Source: Candidatus Methanoperedens sp. (GTDB lineage Archaea; Halobacteriota; Methanosarcinia; Methanosarcinales; Methanoperedenaceae). Taken from it: 64,000 nt of DNA. Below, piece after piece: positions 38,687 through 47,755 of this stretch. The position numbers and the translations under genes were made by a program. Each line of letters begins with the position of its first letter. Positions within the stretch are counted from its first letter, which is position 1. The notes under the pieces are model-generated. The model had not been told where the DNA came from. It saw nothing but the letters and a program-made list of their open reading frames with translations, and searched no databases. The DNA lies in the NCBI GenBank assembly GCA_012026795.1, contig VEPM01000006.1:62001-126000 (forward strand). The letters run 5' to 3'.

Positions 38687-38842
38687 TCAATCGTATTGAG
38701 CACCACTTGGCTGTTCTGCCTTGCGTGCTCTCAGTTTTGCATAGAACTCTTTCTGTCTCTCTCGTTCGGCATCGGTGACTTCAGGTTTCTTCACTTTTTT
38801 AGCACCTTCTGCCAGGTCCATTGCGCTTTCCAGTCCGACCAT
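38687..38842 (-). CDS. Small charged protein, 51 aa, strong ribosome site
   Basis: A 51-residue frame starting MVGLESAMDLAEGAKKVKKP and ending QPSGAQYD, rich in Lys, Glu, Arg and Ala and predicted mainly helical. The reading frame is preceded by the best Shine-Dalgarno in this part of the window, GGAGGTG (38851-38857 on the minus strand), eight bases before ATG, so it is very likely translated. No cysteines, membrane helix or known domain. It precedes the ftsZ-family gene on the same strand with a 221-base gap, so they may or may not be co-transcribed. Function unknown. Confidence 0.75.
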   Translation of the reverse strand: MVGLESAMDLAEGAKKVKKPEVTDAERERQKEFYAKLRARKAEQPSGAQYD

Positions 38843-39120
38843 TGTTTTTCACCTCCTTTTTATTTAATTCATCATATTTATTCTACTATTTTCAACATGA
38901 TTTTTTCATTTGAAACTCCTCGTCGGGGGGTATTACAATAACCCTCCCTTTTCCCTTTTCCCTTTAACAATGACTTCCGATGGATTATAATTCTCTTGTA
39001 GTATAAATACCTGTTGCATTACTGAAATTATATTAAAAAGTAATTGTTTTCACAAATTAAATTTGACTTTGACGTTCAACGAATGGTATGCAGGACAGCG
39101 AAGATTCTTTCCGAATGAAA
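38843..39120. other. Intergenic region between 51-aa gene and SUOX-like gene
   Basis: Divergent promoter region. Minus strand: GGAGGTG ribosome site and AT-rich DNA before the 51-aa gene. CTCGTCGGGGGGTATT and the pyrimidine tract CCTCCCTTTTCCCTTTTCCC (38942-38961) stand out. AGTATAAATACC (about 39001-39012) is a good TATA-like box with no obvious gene directly behind it. No coding frame seen. Confidence 0.45.
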
Positions 39121-39173
39121 AAATCGGAAATTTCAAATAACATCACTTAACATATCTCCATATATCAAAATCA
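39121..39173 (+). repeat. 53-bp dispersed repeat, copy 2 (promoter of SUOX-like gene)
   Basis: Second copy of the repeat at 37243-37295, ending 15 bases before ATG 39189. It contains CCATATATCAAAATC, a TATA-like sequence about 30 bases before the start codon, so this copy probably drives a nearly leaderless mRNA. Confidence 0.75.
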
Positions 39174-39188
39174 TCCGGAGTCAAATCT

Positions 39189-39746
39189 ATGCCCCGTCTT
39201 CCCCCAAACCAGCGCCTGACAACAAATTTCCCTGTCCTTCATTTCGGAAAAGTACCGGAATTCGATAGCAAAACATGGGATTTCCATGTTGAAGGGCTTG
39301 TTGAAAATCCAGTAAAGCTGACATACGATGAGTTGCTCGCGCTTGAAAAAACAGTGGATGTCAGCGACTTTCATTGTGTGACAGGATGGAGTCGGTTTGA
39401 TAATAAATGGGAGGGCATTCGATTCAGTGACCTGGCAAAACTCGTAAGACCAAAAAGCAATGCGCGGTTCGCTACGATTGAGGCTGAGGGTGGATATACA
39501 ACCAGCCTTGCACTTTCTGAACTCATGCAGCCTGATGTCATTCTTGCATACAATTTTGATGGAAAGCCGCTTGAAGCATTGCACGGCGGGCCGCTTCGGC
39601 TTGTCGTCCCGAAAAAATACGCATACAAGTGCGCCAAATGGGTGAGGAAAATTGTGTTTACGGAAGAAAAGGACTTGGGTTTCTGGGAGCAAAGGGGTTA
39701 CAGCGACAGCGCAGACCCGTGGAAAGAGGAGAGGTATTCGTATTAG
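39189..39746 (+). CDS. Sulfite-oxidase-family molybdopterin protein
   Basis: Oxidoreductase molybdopterin-binding (SUOX-fold) protein of 185 residues. It shows WDFHVEGLVENPVKLTYDEL, the cofactor cysteine in FHCVTGWSRFDNKWEGI, and a C-terminal LHGGPLRLVVPKKYAYKCAK, all hallmarks of the MsrP/YedY-SUOX family. There is no Tat signal or dimerisation domain, so it is a minimal cytoplasmic form, as commonly seen in archaea; the substrate is unknown (methionine sulfoxide or sulfite are guesses). A CCGGAG ribosome site precedes the ATG. A single gene, bounded by a repeat-borne promoter and an intron-like region. Confidence 0.9.
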   Translation: MPRLPPNQRLTTNFPVLHFGKVPEFDSKTWDFHVEGLVENPVKLTYDELLALEKTVDVSDFHCVTGWSRFDNKWEGIRFSDLAKLVRPKSNARFATIEAEGGYTTSLALSELMQPDVILAYNFDGKPLEALHGGPLRLVVPKKYAYKCAKWVRKIVFTEEKDLGFWEQRGYSDSADPWKEERYSY

Positions 39747-39799
39747 TGCCAATCCGAAAAATCAATAAATAGTATATCTCCGAATGAATCACAGAGTGT

Positions 39800-40119
39800 T
39801 GATGGATATTCAGGCTTTACTTGCCTGTAAGGTTGATGTGGTTACAGAAAGGGGCTTACGACCCCGGAAGTGAGTCCAACGGGGTCTAAGACCGCAGCAT
39901 GATACCAAACGGGGACTATGGGAACCCGGGACCCGGTATGCTTTCCCGCAAGGAATATGCTATATCAAGCCTATGAACGGTAAGATACTGCAGATAGCAT
40001 ACTGGGAGTCGGATCAGTTCGTAGTACTGCTGAAGCAGGGTAATGCCTGTGGAGGGAAGGGACTGACAGAAGCACGATTGACATCAGGGGCACATCTGCC
40101 GCACTAGAGGTGGGAATAG
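39800..40119 (+). mobile_element. Group II intron-like RNA segment, truncated
   Basis: About 320 bases with no credible long ORF, GC-rich and full of short complementary blocks (GGGGCTTACGACCCC; GGGAACCCGGGACCCGG; GGTAATGCCTGTGGAGGG). GGAGTCGGATCAGTTCGTAG followed by TACTG, and GAGGTGGGAATAG just before an ATG, resemble the region upstream of the maturase gene in archaeal group II introns. No domain V hairpin or full reverse transcriptase is seen downstream, so this would be a 5' fragment. Recognition is from memory of such introns, not an alignment. An unrelated structured RNA is the alternative. Confidence 0.4.
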
Positions 40120-40467
40120 ATGACAACAGAACTGGTGTCTAAGACTCTACAAACTATACTTTGCGATAAAACCCGAAAAGGCAAATTCAAGCTTGGGCAT
40201 TACCAGTATTATGGAATGCGCGCGGATCGGATTATCCGTGTAAATGTTAAATTTCAAGTTCAGTACGGTCAACGAATAAGGGGTTTAGCTGCCTATTTGC
40301 ATGATTATCAGCTTATTCCCTATGATCGATGTTGTCAGTTATTAATGGATGTTTGTGGTTTTGAAAATGAAGCCAAAAAGTTATTGAGTCAATCTCCAGT
40401 TATCCATTTTGACCAATTTTTTAGGATGAACGGAATATGTTATGGGACAATTTGGGGGTCTGAATAG
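40120..40467 (+). pseudogene. Chimeric remnant: maturase-like start fused to IS66 transposase piece
   Basis: A 115-residue frame. The start MTTELVSKTLQTILCDKTRK, right behind the intron-like RNA, could be the first residues of a maturase. From about residue 45 the segment VQYGQRIRGLAAYLHDYQLI, continuing PYDRCCQLLMDVCG, closely resembles the middle of IS66-family transposases (VQYGPRIKALAVYL...). None of the transposase catalytic domain follows; after about 25 further residues the frame stops. Probably a decayed junction of two mobile elements; a real small protein is unlikely. Confidence 0.5.
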
Positions 40468-40538
40468 TCACATTTTTTTAATCTTATGATTTTTTTAATC
40501 CCAACATAATAAAAAGGTTCTGTTTTCATTTCGTTATA

Positions 40539-40554
40539 TATATAAGCTATAAAA
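40539..40554 (+). promoter_or_regulatory. TATA element of the sugar nucleotidyltransferase gene
   Basis: TATATAAGCTATAAAA, identical over 16 bases to the gyrB element at 9758-9773, lies 24-39 bases before ATG 40578, so the transcript has a very short leader. AGGGTGCC just before the ATG may serve as a ribosome site. Confidence 0.55.
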
Positions 40555-40577
40555 CCAATTCAAAGCAGGGTGCCTTA

Positions 40578-41753
40578 ATGAAAACATGTATAATGTGTGG
40601 TGGCGAGGGAACAAGGCTTCGTCCGCTTACTTTTGACCGGCCAAAGCCGATGATTCCGCTATTGAACAAACCATCTTTAGTTCATCTTGTGGAACATCTG
40701 GCTATTGAGGGTTTCAACGATATCGTGCTTACACTGGGTTATCTGGGTGGGGAAATTGAAGCCGCATTGGGAGATGGGAGTATGTACGGCGTGCATGTCG
40801 AATACGTCCATGAGCAGGAAAAACTGGGGACAGCAGGAGGAGTAAAGAACGCTGAAAAGCTGTTTGAAGGTGAGCCATTCATGGTAGTTGGAGGCGACCA
40901 CGTAATGGATCTTGAACTTCGCGAATTTGTCCGTTTCCATGAAAAAAACGATTCACCTGTTACAATAGGCCTTATTCCGATCGATGATCCGCGCGATTAT
41001 GGTATAGCGGATCTTGATGTTAATAACAGGATCAACAGGTTTTTTGAAAAACCGGGGCCTGGAGAGATATTTAGCAATCTTGCAAGTACCGGTATTTACG
41101 TTTGTGACCCGGAGATAATGAAATGGATCCCTCAAAAGAAATACGATTTTGCAAAAGACCTTTTCCCGGATATTATGAAAAAAGGTGAGAACATCAATGG
41201 TTTCCTTGTGCACGGCAAGTGGACGGATATCGGGAACCCGCAGGCTTACAGGGAAGCATGCAGATGGATGCTGGAACAGATGCCGGGCACAAAAATTTCA
41301 GGAAGACTGAATATCAAAGATGCAAGAGTAACAGGGCCAATTGAAATAGGGCATGATGTGTCGCTCGGTTCAAATTCCTCCATTGTAGGCCCTATAGTGA
41401 TCGGGGAAAACACAATTATCGGGGATAATGTCCTGATAGGCCCCTACACATCGATAGGCTCAAACTGCAAAATCGGAAATAATTCAAGGATACTCTCTTC
41501 ATATATATTTAATGGTGTTGAGATCGGCGCAAATACTGCGGTTTCCAGCGCTATTATTGATAATTCTACCAGGATAAAAGATTCGTGTATACTCGAAACA
41601 GGTACTGTTATCGGCCCCAGAGTTATTATCGGGGAAGAAGTGACGGTAAATTCAATGGTCAGGGTATGGCCTGAAGTCAGGGTAAAAAATGGAACTAAAG
41701 TAGACGAGAACCTCGGGAATGAGGATTTTGGAAATAATATTAAGGGTTCCTAA
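40578..41753 (+). CDS. Nucleotide-sugar pyrophosphorylase (NTP-transferase + hexapeptide repeats)
   Basis: Sugar-1-phosphate nucleotidyltransferase of 391 residues. The N-terminal catalytic domain begins with [20 protein letters not shown] (NTP-binding G-x-G-T-R-x-x-P-x-T...K) and includes [12 protein letters not shown] with the metal-binding Asp; [20 protein letters not shown] is the sugar-binding end. Residues about 250-370 form a left-handed beta-helix of hexapeptide repeats ([20 protein letters not shown]). Archaeal members make GDP-mannose, UDP-GlcNAc or dTDP-glucose; I cannot tell which. Useful for surface glycans. It converges on rpiA, overlapping its stop by four bases. Confidence 0.9.
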   Translation: MKTCIMCGGEGTRLRPLTFDRPKPMIPLLNKPSLVHLVEHLAIEGFNDIVLTLGYLGGEIEAALGDGSMYGVHVEYVHEQEKLGTAGGVKNAEKLFEGEPFMVVGGDHVMDLELREFVRFHEKNDSPVTIGLIPIDDPRDYGIADLDVNNRINRFFEKPGPGEIFSNLASTGIYVCDPEIMKWIPQKKYDFAKDLFPDIMKKGENINGFLVHGKWTDIGNPQAYREACRWMLEQMPGTKISGRLNIKDARVTGPIEIGHDVSLGSNSSIVGPIVIGENTIIGDNVLIGPYTSIGSNCKIGNNSRILSSYIFNGVEIGANTAVSSAIIDNSTRIKDSCILETGTVIGPRVIIGEEVTVNSMVRVWPEVRVKNGTKVDENLGNEDFGNNIKGS

Positions 41754-42430
41754 GTCTCTATTATTTTCACAGTCCCGTCTTTTTTCCCGATATATACTAC
41801 ATCTACATTTGTGAATATACCATGTTCCACAATTCCTGTGCAATACGAAAGCTCTTTATTTAATGATACAGGGTCATTGATTTTCCCGAAATCCGCATCC
41901 ATTATGAAATTCCCGTTATCCGAGATGACCGGGCCATCCTTATTGACGCCCATACGTACCTGCGTTTTTCCATCGAGTTTTGCCACATTCTTTTCAACGA
42001 GTTTGCGCGCCGCTGGTATGACTTCAAGTGGAACCGGATGACTCAGCACATCAGCCATTTTTGATTCATCAACGATTACAACGAACTTTTTTGCGGATTC
42101 AGCAACAATTTTTTCACGTGTATGCGCTGCTCCGCCGCCTTTAATCGCTATGAAATTTGCGACCTGGTCCGCGCCATCAATATCAATATCAAGAACAGGA
42201 TGCTCATCAAGCGTAGTGAGCTGGATACCGTTCTCAGTTGCCAGAAATGCCGACTGGTATGACGTGGGGACACCAAGGATATCCAGGCCATCGGCAACGC
42301 GTCTTCCCAGTTCTTTTATCGCATAGGCAGTTGTGGAGCCTGTACCAAGCCCCACTATCATATTGTTTTTTACAAGCCGGGCTGCATGTTCTCCGACGGC
42401 CTGCTTGGGATTTTGAGTGCAATTTTTCAT
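41750..42430 (-). CDS. rpiA: Ribose-5-phosphate isomerase A
   Basis: RpiA, 226 residues, interconverts ribose-5-phosphate and ribulose-5-phosphate. Motifs are [16 protein letters not shown] (phosphate binding), DIDGADQV and [12 protein letters not shown] (catalytic Asp/Glu/Lys region). ATG 42430 ([10 protein letters not shown]) is chosen; the open frame runs back to 42487 but these extra residues ([12 protein letters not shown]) overlap the upstream promoter of tsr3 and do not look like the family. Divergent from tsr3, convergent with the nucleotidyltransferase gene. Confidence 0.95.
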   Translation of the reverse strand: MKNCTQNPKQAVGEHAARLVKNNMIVGLGTGSTTAYAIKELGRRVADGLDILGVPTSYQSAFLATENGIQLTTLDEHPVLDIDIDGADQVANFIAIKGGGAAHTREKIVAESAKKFVVIVDESKMADVLSHPVPLEVIPAARKLVEKNVAKLDGKTQVRMGVNKDGPVISDNGNFIMDADFGKINDPVSLNKELSYCTGIVEHGIFTNVDVVYIGKKDGTVKIIET

Positions 42431-42553
42431 GATGGGGACTTTAATAGGTTCAAATTTATTTAAGGTTTGGCATAGACCAGGTATCAATTTGTTTTATTAA
42501 ACACCATGATTTGCATAAATGATAATAACAAGCTGCTACATCAATTAACTATT

Positions 42554-43057
42554 ATGATTCCGCTTCACTGTTATCATGCCAACCAGTGCGACCCCAGGAA
42601 ATGCACCGGCAGAAAGCTTGCAAGGTTTGACTTTGCAAAGCTCCACAAAAACCCAGGAACACTTCCCAGGCAAGCGATATTCCTCGACCCCTTTGCCGAG
42701 CAGGCGCTGTCACCTGCCGACAATACAAAGAATGGGATCGTAGTTCTTGATTGCTCATGGGTGGAAGTGGAACGCGTGTTCCCGATCCTCCAGAAACTTA
42801 TGATGATACACCGTGCCCTTCCGTTCCTGCTTGCGGCAAATGCAGTGAATTTCGGGAAGCCTTTTAAATTAAGCACTGTGGAAGCTTTTGCTGCCGCGCT
42901 TTATATACTCGGCGAAAAGGAACAGGCTGCGCTCATTCTTAATAAATTCAAATGGGGCCCCATATTCATTGAATTGAACCTCGAACCTCTTGAGAGATAC
43001 TCACAAGCAAGGGATAGCACAGAGGTTGTAAAAATCCAGAGTGATTATTTAGGTTAA
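42554..43057 (+). CDS. Tsr3-type rRNA aminocarboxypropyltransferase (DUF367)
   Basis: Archaeal Tsr3 homologue of 167 residues, which transfers the aminocarboxypropyl group of SAM to a hypermodified uridine in 16S/18S rRNA. Typical features are [20 protein letters not shown] at the start, [24 protein letters not shown] and [20 protein letters not shown] with [13 protein letters not shown] use ATG 42554 because the preceding frame ([13 protein letters not shown]) is not family-like. Cytoplasmic, ribosome biogenesis. Single gene between rpiA (divergent) and the surface protein (convergent). Confidence 0.9.
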   Translation: MIPLHCYHANQCDPRKCTGRKLARFDFAKLHKNPGTLPRQAIFLDPFAEQALSPADNTKNGIVVLDCSWVEVERVFPILQKLMMIHRALPFLLAANAVNFGKPFKLSTVEAFAAALYILGEKEQAALILNKFKWGPIFIELNLEPLERYSQARDSTEVVKIQSDYLG

Positions 43058-43101
43058 TGACTTATTATTGGCAAATAAGAAGAAAGAGGAGATGATTTAA
43101 A

Positions 43102-44998
43102 TTATCTTCTCAATCCATTGTTCTTTAACAGGGCAACAAGCATTGTTATTGCAAAGACTGCAATTATTGCCTCAAATCCCGGTGTTTCTTTTGGTACCGG
43201 AGTTGAGGAGGGCTTTACCGGTGCTAAGTCTGCTGTGGTTTTCTCAACTACTTCCGTTGGCACAACCTCAGCTTTCATTGTAGTTATTGCGAAGCTTCCG
43301 AAGCTATCTGTGTTTGCCTCATAGAAGGTATACATATCATCCTCCTTTATTTCTGAGGTCACAAGATCGATCCATTTGCTGCCATCCCATCTAACCATTC
43401 TCAAATCGTTACCTGCATTCGCGATCCAGGTGTTCTCAACTCTGAATCTTATCTGTCCCTCTTCGATATTCTTACTGCTGGCCCAGACGTTCAAATTCTT
43501 ATATACGGTTCCCGATAAGGCTGTTATTCCAGGGTTCTTTGTTGGACCTTTAAGAGCCTCAACTTTCAAAGCCATATTCTTTTCAGTCTCTTTGCCAGTA
43601 ACAGCGATTTCGTATATACTGAGTTCAGGGATTTTAAACGTAAATAATACTGGGGTGTTTAATATAAGGTACTTTTCATTCATATCTGAGCGATCTATAT
43701 TGTCATATGGCTCTGCTGATACTACCCCACCACCTATACCTCCATCACTGCTGCTGCTGCTTTGAGTTTCAGTAGTTGTTATGATGGCTGCATTTACTGT
43801 TACGGATATAATTTCAATATCAATTCCACCGTAAATATCGCTTGAACTGAATTCCCATATGTAAGTTCCAACATCACTGCTATTGGTTGACCAGGTAAAT
43901 TCACCTGTCAGTGGGTCGATTGAACCTTTTGTTGCATTTGTTCCATATGTTATTGTGTCGCCATCAGCATCCGCAGCACTGACCGTGAAATTAAGCAAGT
44001 TACCGGCAGTTACGGTTTTATCCGATATTCCTGCCTGGACAGGTATATTGTTACTAATTTGTATTGCACTGGTTAAAGGAACTGGATTTAATGATCCTGT
44101 GCCCGAACTGTTGAATGCATAAACCGAAATGTTGCTCCAGCCGTGCGGGCCAGGTGTTGAATTGTAATAAGTGACAGCACTTCCGTTGTTCCATAAACCA
44201 TTGACAATGACATTATAGCTGTCTGTTACATTACCAGGTCCTGAAGACCAGGTATAATTGATCCAGAAGTTGCCCTGTGAACTGGATATACTTACTGGTG
44301 ATGGTGGCAGGTAGGTTTCTGCTGCGTTTACTGTTACGGTTATTATTTCAGTATCAATTCCACCGTAAATATCGCCTGAACTGAATTCCCATATGTAAGT
44401 TCCAACGTCACTGCTATTGGTTGACCAGGTAAATTCACCTGTCAATGGGTCGATTGAACCTTTTGTTGCGTTTGTTGCATATGTTATTGTATCGCCGTCA
44501 GCGTCCGTAGCACTGACCGTGAAATTGAGCCAATTACCTGCAGTTACGGTTTTATCTGATATTCCTGCCTGGACAGGTATATTGTTCTGTATGCTTGCAT
44601 TGAACCATACTTTTATGCTATCCACATTACCGGATGTATCCACTGTCTGGGCTGAAAGATTCTGGGTATAATGTGGGGGATAAGTAATATTCATGAAATT
44701 AGTGGTATTACTAACATTCATATACACACTATCATTTGCGAACTTGAACATGGTATGATTAAAGTCCACAAAACCTGGATTGACCCATGTGTTATTTATC
44801 CAGAAATTACCTGTTGCCGTTTGTGGATCTGTTATGCTTGACATCGTATCAGAACGATTTGCCCTGAAATAGTCATAAATAAAAGCTCTCCCAGAAGAAG
44901 ATCCGGCACCAGAAATAAATAAACCAGCCTGATTGACAACAGTGTTGAAAGTTAAACTATTTACCTGAATCCATGATCCGCCTTCACTTGTACTAAAA
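43102..44998 (-). CDS. PGF-CTERM surface protein, C-terminal part (frameshifted from upstream part)
   Basis: The main frame starts at ATG 44844 (580 residues), but open coding continues upstream in this frame to about 44998, where it meets the frame of the 174-residue N-terminal fragment. Two near-identical Ig/cadherin-like (He_PIG) modules (SDKTVTAGNWLNFTVSATDA; LTGEFTWSTNSSDVGTYIWE) lie either side of a fibronectin-like spacer. Then comes a PGF-pre-PGF domain (DRSDMNEKYLILNTPVLFTF, FRVENTWI) and the C-terminal PGF-CTERM sorting signal, a Pro/Thr linker then TPGFEAIIAVFAITMLVALL and basic residues, processed by archaeosortase A and lipid-anchored. Many N-x-S/T sequons. It ends at TAA; converges with tsr3. 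Confidence 0.85.
43787..44052 (-). repeat. 266-bp direct repeat, copy A (Ig-like module)
   Basis: This copy and 44321-44586 have equal length and read the same with scattered differences (for example ATCGCTTGAACTG against ATCGCCTGAACTG). They encode the two He_PIG modules. High DNA identity suggests recent duplication or gene conversion. Confidence 0.85.
44321..44586 (-). repeat. 266-bp direct repeat, copy B (Ig-like module)
   Basis: Partner of copy A, 534 bases apart start to start. Copy B encodes the module with VTAGNWLNFTVSATDADG, copy A the one with VTAGNLLNFTVSAADADG. Confidence 0.85.
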
Positions 44999-45517
44999 TG
45001 CAGTATAAGAAGTGCCGGTTTTATTAAGCATTAAATAAATTGGATATGATGTAATTTTGACAGGGGTATTATATGCAGGAATATTATTTTCTTCTTTTTT
45101 CAAAATAAGATATTTAAAGCCGTTAGCAGTATAATATTCAAAATCCACAAAATTATTATCATCACTGTAAAATATAAGTCCTCCACCTTCGTAGTTTGTT
45201 GTGGGTATAGCGGATAGTTTAGTAATGATTGATAAGTTGTTATCTGTTATATCCTGAAGAAGTAACGGGGCGGTAGCATCATCTATATTTGTACCATTTG
45301 TAACATTCATTTGGAAGGATGTCCCGGTCATACTCCAATTTGAGGGACTTTCTCGTATCCAGTGCCACCTCATGGTATCTAACATACCAGTATTAAATTC
45401 ATCATTATATTTTGTATCATATGATGCCAGCGCAACCTGAGTTGTCAGCATCATTAAAAATACAGATACTACCGATATCTTTCTAAGTTTTTTACCCGCT
45501 TTAATTGATTTTAACAT
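44993..45517 (-). CDS. Surface protein N-terminal part (signal peptide + LamG-like domain)
   Basis: A 174-residue frame with a signal peptide (basic MLKSIKAGKKLRK then VVSVFLMMLTTQVALAS) and a beta-sandwich domain (YNDEFNTGMLDTMRWHWIRE, GGGLIFYSDDNNFVDFEYY) like the DUF1349/LamG-type modules. It stops with TYTAF-like SYTAF at a run of four T (44995-44998); removing one T continues AFSTSEGGSWIQVN into the downstream PGF-CTERM frame. So this is the front half of one protein of about 800 residues. A good ribosome site, GGAGGA, precedes the ATG (minus strand about 45524-45529). Either a true frameshift mutation, a phase-variable homopolymer or a sequencing error. Confidence 0.8.
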   Translation of the reverse strand: MLKSIKAGKKLRKISVVSVFLMMLTTQVALASYDTKYNDEFNTGMLDTMRWHWIRESPSNWSMTGTSFQMNVTNGTNIDDATAPLLLQDITDNNLSIITKLSAIPTTNYEGGGLIFYSDDNNFVDFEYYTANGFKYLILKKEENNIPAYNTPVKITSYPIYLMLNKTGTSYTAF

Positions 45518-45698
45518 ACTTATCCTCCGGTTGTATTTTAAACACCTCTTTTAATCTTGAGAAATTTTTGAACAATACATCCGTTTATCCAGCAATGAAA
45601 AAGGTATTTTGAAGTATATATAGATAATTTAATATTTTTATGCTCAGTATAATTGCAATTATAATGATAAGATTATTCATGTATGACTGACGTAATCT

Positions 45699-45986
45699 TT
45701 AAGATTCGTAATCAACTGATATTGAAAATTCTTTTACGGAATTTATATATTTTGCAACTCCCTGATGGACCGGATGAACCTGGTATGCCTGCAAATCTTC
45801 TATTGAATCAAACTTCGTAATAAGTGCGATGTCATAAGAACGCTCGGAATGGAGAACATCGATACCGACCTCCAGATAGCGCAATACAGGTATCTTACCC
45901 TTCAAATCCAGCAGTACATCCCTTGCTTTTTCAACGCTCTGGATACTTCTATCTTTCAATTTAAAAAGAACTACGTGCGTGATCAT
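45699..45986 (-). CDS. Dabb (stress-responsive alpha/beta barrel) protein
   Basis: Ferredoxin-like dimeric alpha/beta barrel protein of 95 residues. It starts MITHVVLFKLKDRS, the signature first strand of the Dabb family, and continues PVLRYLEVGIDVLHSERSYD (two pieces of strand 2) and a C-terminal YINSVKEFSISVDYES. These small proteins bind diverse ligands, and their role in archaea is unknown. Last gene of the leftward set tyrS-EFR1-Dabb, nine bases after the ferrodoxin gene. Confidence 0.88.
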   Translation of the reverse strand: MITHVVLFKLKDRSIQSVEKARDVLLDLKGKIPVLRYLEVGIDVLHSERSYDIALITKFDSIEDLQAYQVHPVHQGVAKYINSVKEFSISVDYES

Positions 45987-45995
45987 GATACTCCA

Positions 45996-46778
45996 TCAGG
46001 CTTTCAACTTCTCCTTTAACTGATTAATAGGTTTTGGATAATGACCTGCTCCCCTGTACTTTGAAGCGTAGATTGCTTTTTCAGGGCAGTGATTGTAACA
46101 TATCCAGCATGCATAGCAGTTATTCATATCAAAAACCGGTTTTGGTGAACATCTAATCGCTTTATACGGACATAATTTCTCGCACACTCCGCATTCTATG
46201 CAAAGCGCCTCATCGACGAATTTTTCTCCCATATCCTTGCGTGCTTTCGTAACAGAAAACGCTGGCACCAGGCGGTTCAATAAACCCGGCCATATATTTT
46301 TTCGCTTAAGTTCCCTGCCAGCTATAAGCCGATCTAATTCATAGATAAATTTGTTAAACCTGCGCATTTCTTTTTCATTCGGAGCCTTCTCATTACCCAT
46401 GCCCCTCACTATCATGGGGGGATAGCTCTCAGGCGTATGAAGGGAATGCCCTGCGATGACCAGAAAGCCCTTTTCAGTGACAAGTTTATCAAGGATCAAA
46501 AGCGTCTTTCCGCTCATGAAACCATAGGTATTGAAAACAAACGAAGGCCTGTCATCCTGCCGGGGCAGTTTTCCTATGAAACTCTGGAAAATATGCTGAA
46601 CTCCCCCGTAATTTGTGAAAGTTGCAAACCCTACAACATCATATTTCTCTAAATCAGGAATGCCTCCTTCTATGATATCAAATAGATCAAACTCGATGTT
46701 TTTCATCTTGCCTGCAATGTACCGACATGCTAATTGTGTATTACCTGACCCTGAAAAGTAACAAATGATGCCTTTCAT
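45996..46778 (-). CDS. EFR1-family ferrodoxin (flavodoxin + 2 x 4Fe-4S)
   Basis: A 260-residue electron-transfer protein. The N-terminal half is a flavodoxin-like fold with CYFSGSGNTQLACRYIAGKM (FMN phosphate loop); the C-terminal third holds two 4Fe-4S motifs, CIECGVCEKLCPYKAI and CYACWICYNHCPEKAI. This is the 'ferrodoxin' architecture (EFR1) common in anaerobes and methanogens. The partner enzyme is not evident. Two bases after tyrS on the same strand. Confidence 0.9.
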   Translation of the reverse strand: MKGIICYFSGSGNTQLACRYIAGKMKNIEFDLFDIIEGGIPDLEKYDVVGFATFTNYGGVQHIFQSFIGKLPRQDDRPSFVFNTYGFMSGKTLLILDKLVTEKGFLVIAGHSLHTPESYPPMIVRGMGNEKAPNEKEMRRFNKFIYELDRLIAGRELKRKNIWPGLLNRLVPAFSVTKARKDMGEKFVDEALCIECGVCEKLCPYKAIRCSPKPVFDMNNCYACWICYNHCPEKAIYASKYRGAGHYPKPINQLKEKLKA

Positions 46779-46780
46779 AG

Positions 46781-47740
46781 TTACTTCTCAACCATCAGCT
46801 TCCTTACAGGCTCAAGTATCTCATTCATATACTCAGCCGCCGCTGCTTTTAAATCCATGGGGTGTAGCGCCTTTGCAGCAAAATCAGCCTCAAGCGCATC
46901 ATAACTGCTATATTGCAGGTTACCGCCGAATTTTTCGGGGCGCTTTATCACGATATCGGGATAACGCGGCGTAATGTGGTACTTAAAAAGCGCAAGCACG
47001 GGATTATCCTTTACCTCACCCTCCACGCAGAACGCGCCTTTCATTTTCTTCTTCATATCCTCGACAGAATCATCAACCGAAATGTAATTCCCTTTGCTCG
47101 ATGACATCTTCCTGCCGTCAAGACCAGGAAGAATAGGGGTGTGGATGCAAACAGGCGCCTTGTAGCCGAGTTCAGGCAAACCTTCACGCGCCAGCATGTG
47201 GATCTTACGCTGGTCGATGCCCCCCACTGCAACGTCAACGCCAAGATGAGCAATATCAAGAGCCTGCATAATGGGGTATATCATCTGGGAGACCTTGGGA
47301 TCTTCGGAATTCCTGCTCACTTCATCCATGCTTCGGCGCGCCCGGTTAAGTGTGGTGCTGCGGGCAAGTTTCAGTACATCAAGCATATATTCCGAACTCA
47401 GCTGGTATGAGGAGCCCAGAACAAAGTTCGTGTTCTTTTCATCAAGACCAAGTGCTATGAAGCATCTCTTGTTGTAATCAGCGATTTTTCTGACTTCTTC
47501 CATGGTCCCTTTCTCATTAAGATAAGCATGCACGTCAGCAAGAAGTACTGTAATCTTAAAACCTGCCTGCTGGAGGTCAAGAAGCTTATTGACAGTAAGC
47601 ACATGTCCCATATGTATTTTCCCGCTGGGCTCATAGCCTACATATGCAGTTGGTTGTTTTTCTGAATTGATCAGTGCTTCAAGTTCTTCTTTTGTTACAA
47701 TCTCTTCCGTGTTCCTTGTGATTATCGCTAATTTATCCAT
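46781..47740 (-). CDS. tyrS: Tyrosyl-tRNA synthetase (archaeal type)
   Basis: Class Ic aminoacyl-tRNA synthetase of 319 residues, the short archaeal/eukaryotic form. The HIGH-like motif is PSGKIHMGHVLT and the KMSKS-like motif GRKMSSSKGNYISV; VGGIDQRKIHMLAREGLPEL is the tyrosine-pocket region. It lacks the bacterial S4 domain. It heads tyrS-EFR1-Dabb and lies 15 bases after hicA. Confidence 0.97.
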   Translation of the reverse strand: MDKLAIITRNTEEIVTKEELEALINSEKQPTAYVGYEPSGKIHMGHVLTVNKLLDLQQAGFKITVLLADVHAYLNEKGTMEEVRKIADYNKRCFIALGLDEKNTNFVLGSSYQLSSEYMLDVLKLARSTTLNRARRSMDEVSRNSEDPKVSQMIYPIMQALDIAHLGVDVAVGGIDQRKIHMLAREGLPELGYKAPVCIHTPILPGLDGRKMSSSKGNYISVDDSVEDMKKKMKGAFCVEGEVKDNPVLALFKYHITPRYPDIVIKRPEKFGGNLQYSSYDALEADFAAKALHPMDLKAAAAEYMNEILEPVRKLMVEK

Positions 47741-47755
47741 GGTTGCAGATTCCTG

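Noticed and set aside
39171-39752. A 193-codon minus-strand frame over the SUOX-like gene
   Set aside because: The plus-strand protein has clear molybdopterin motifs; the minus frame has none.
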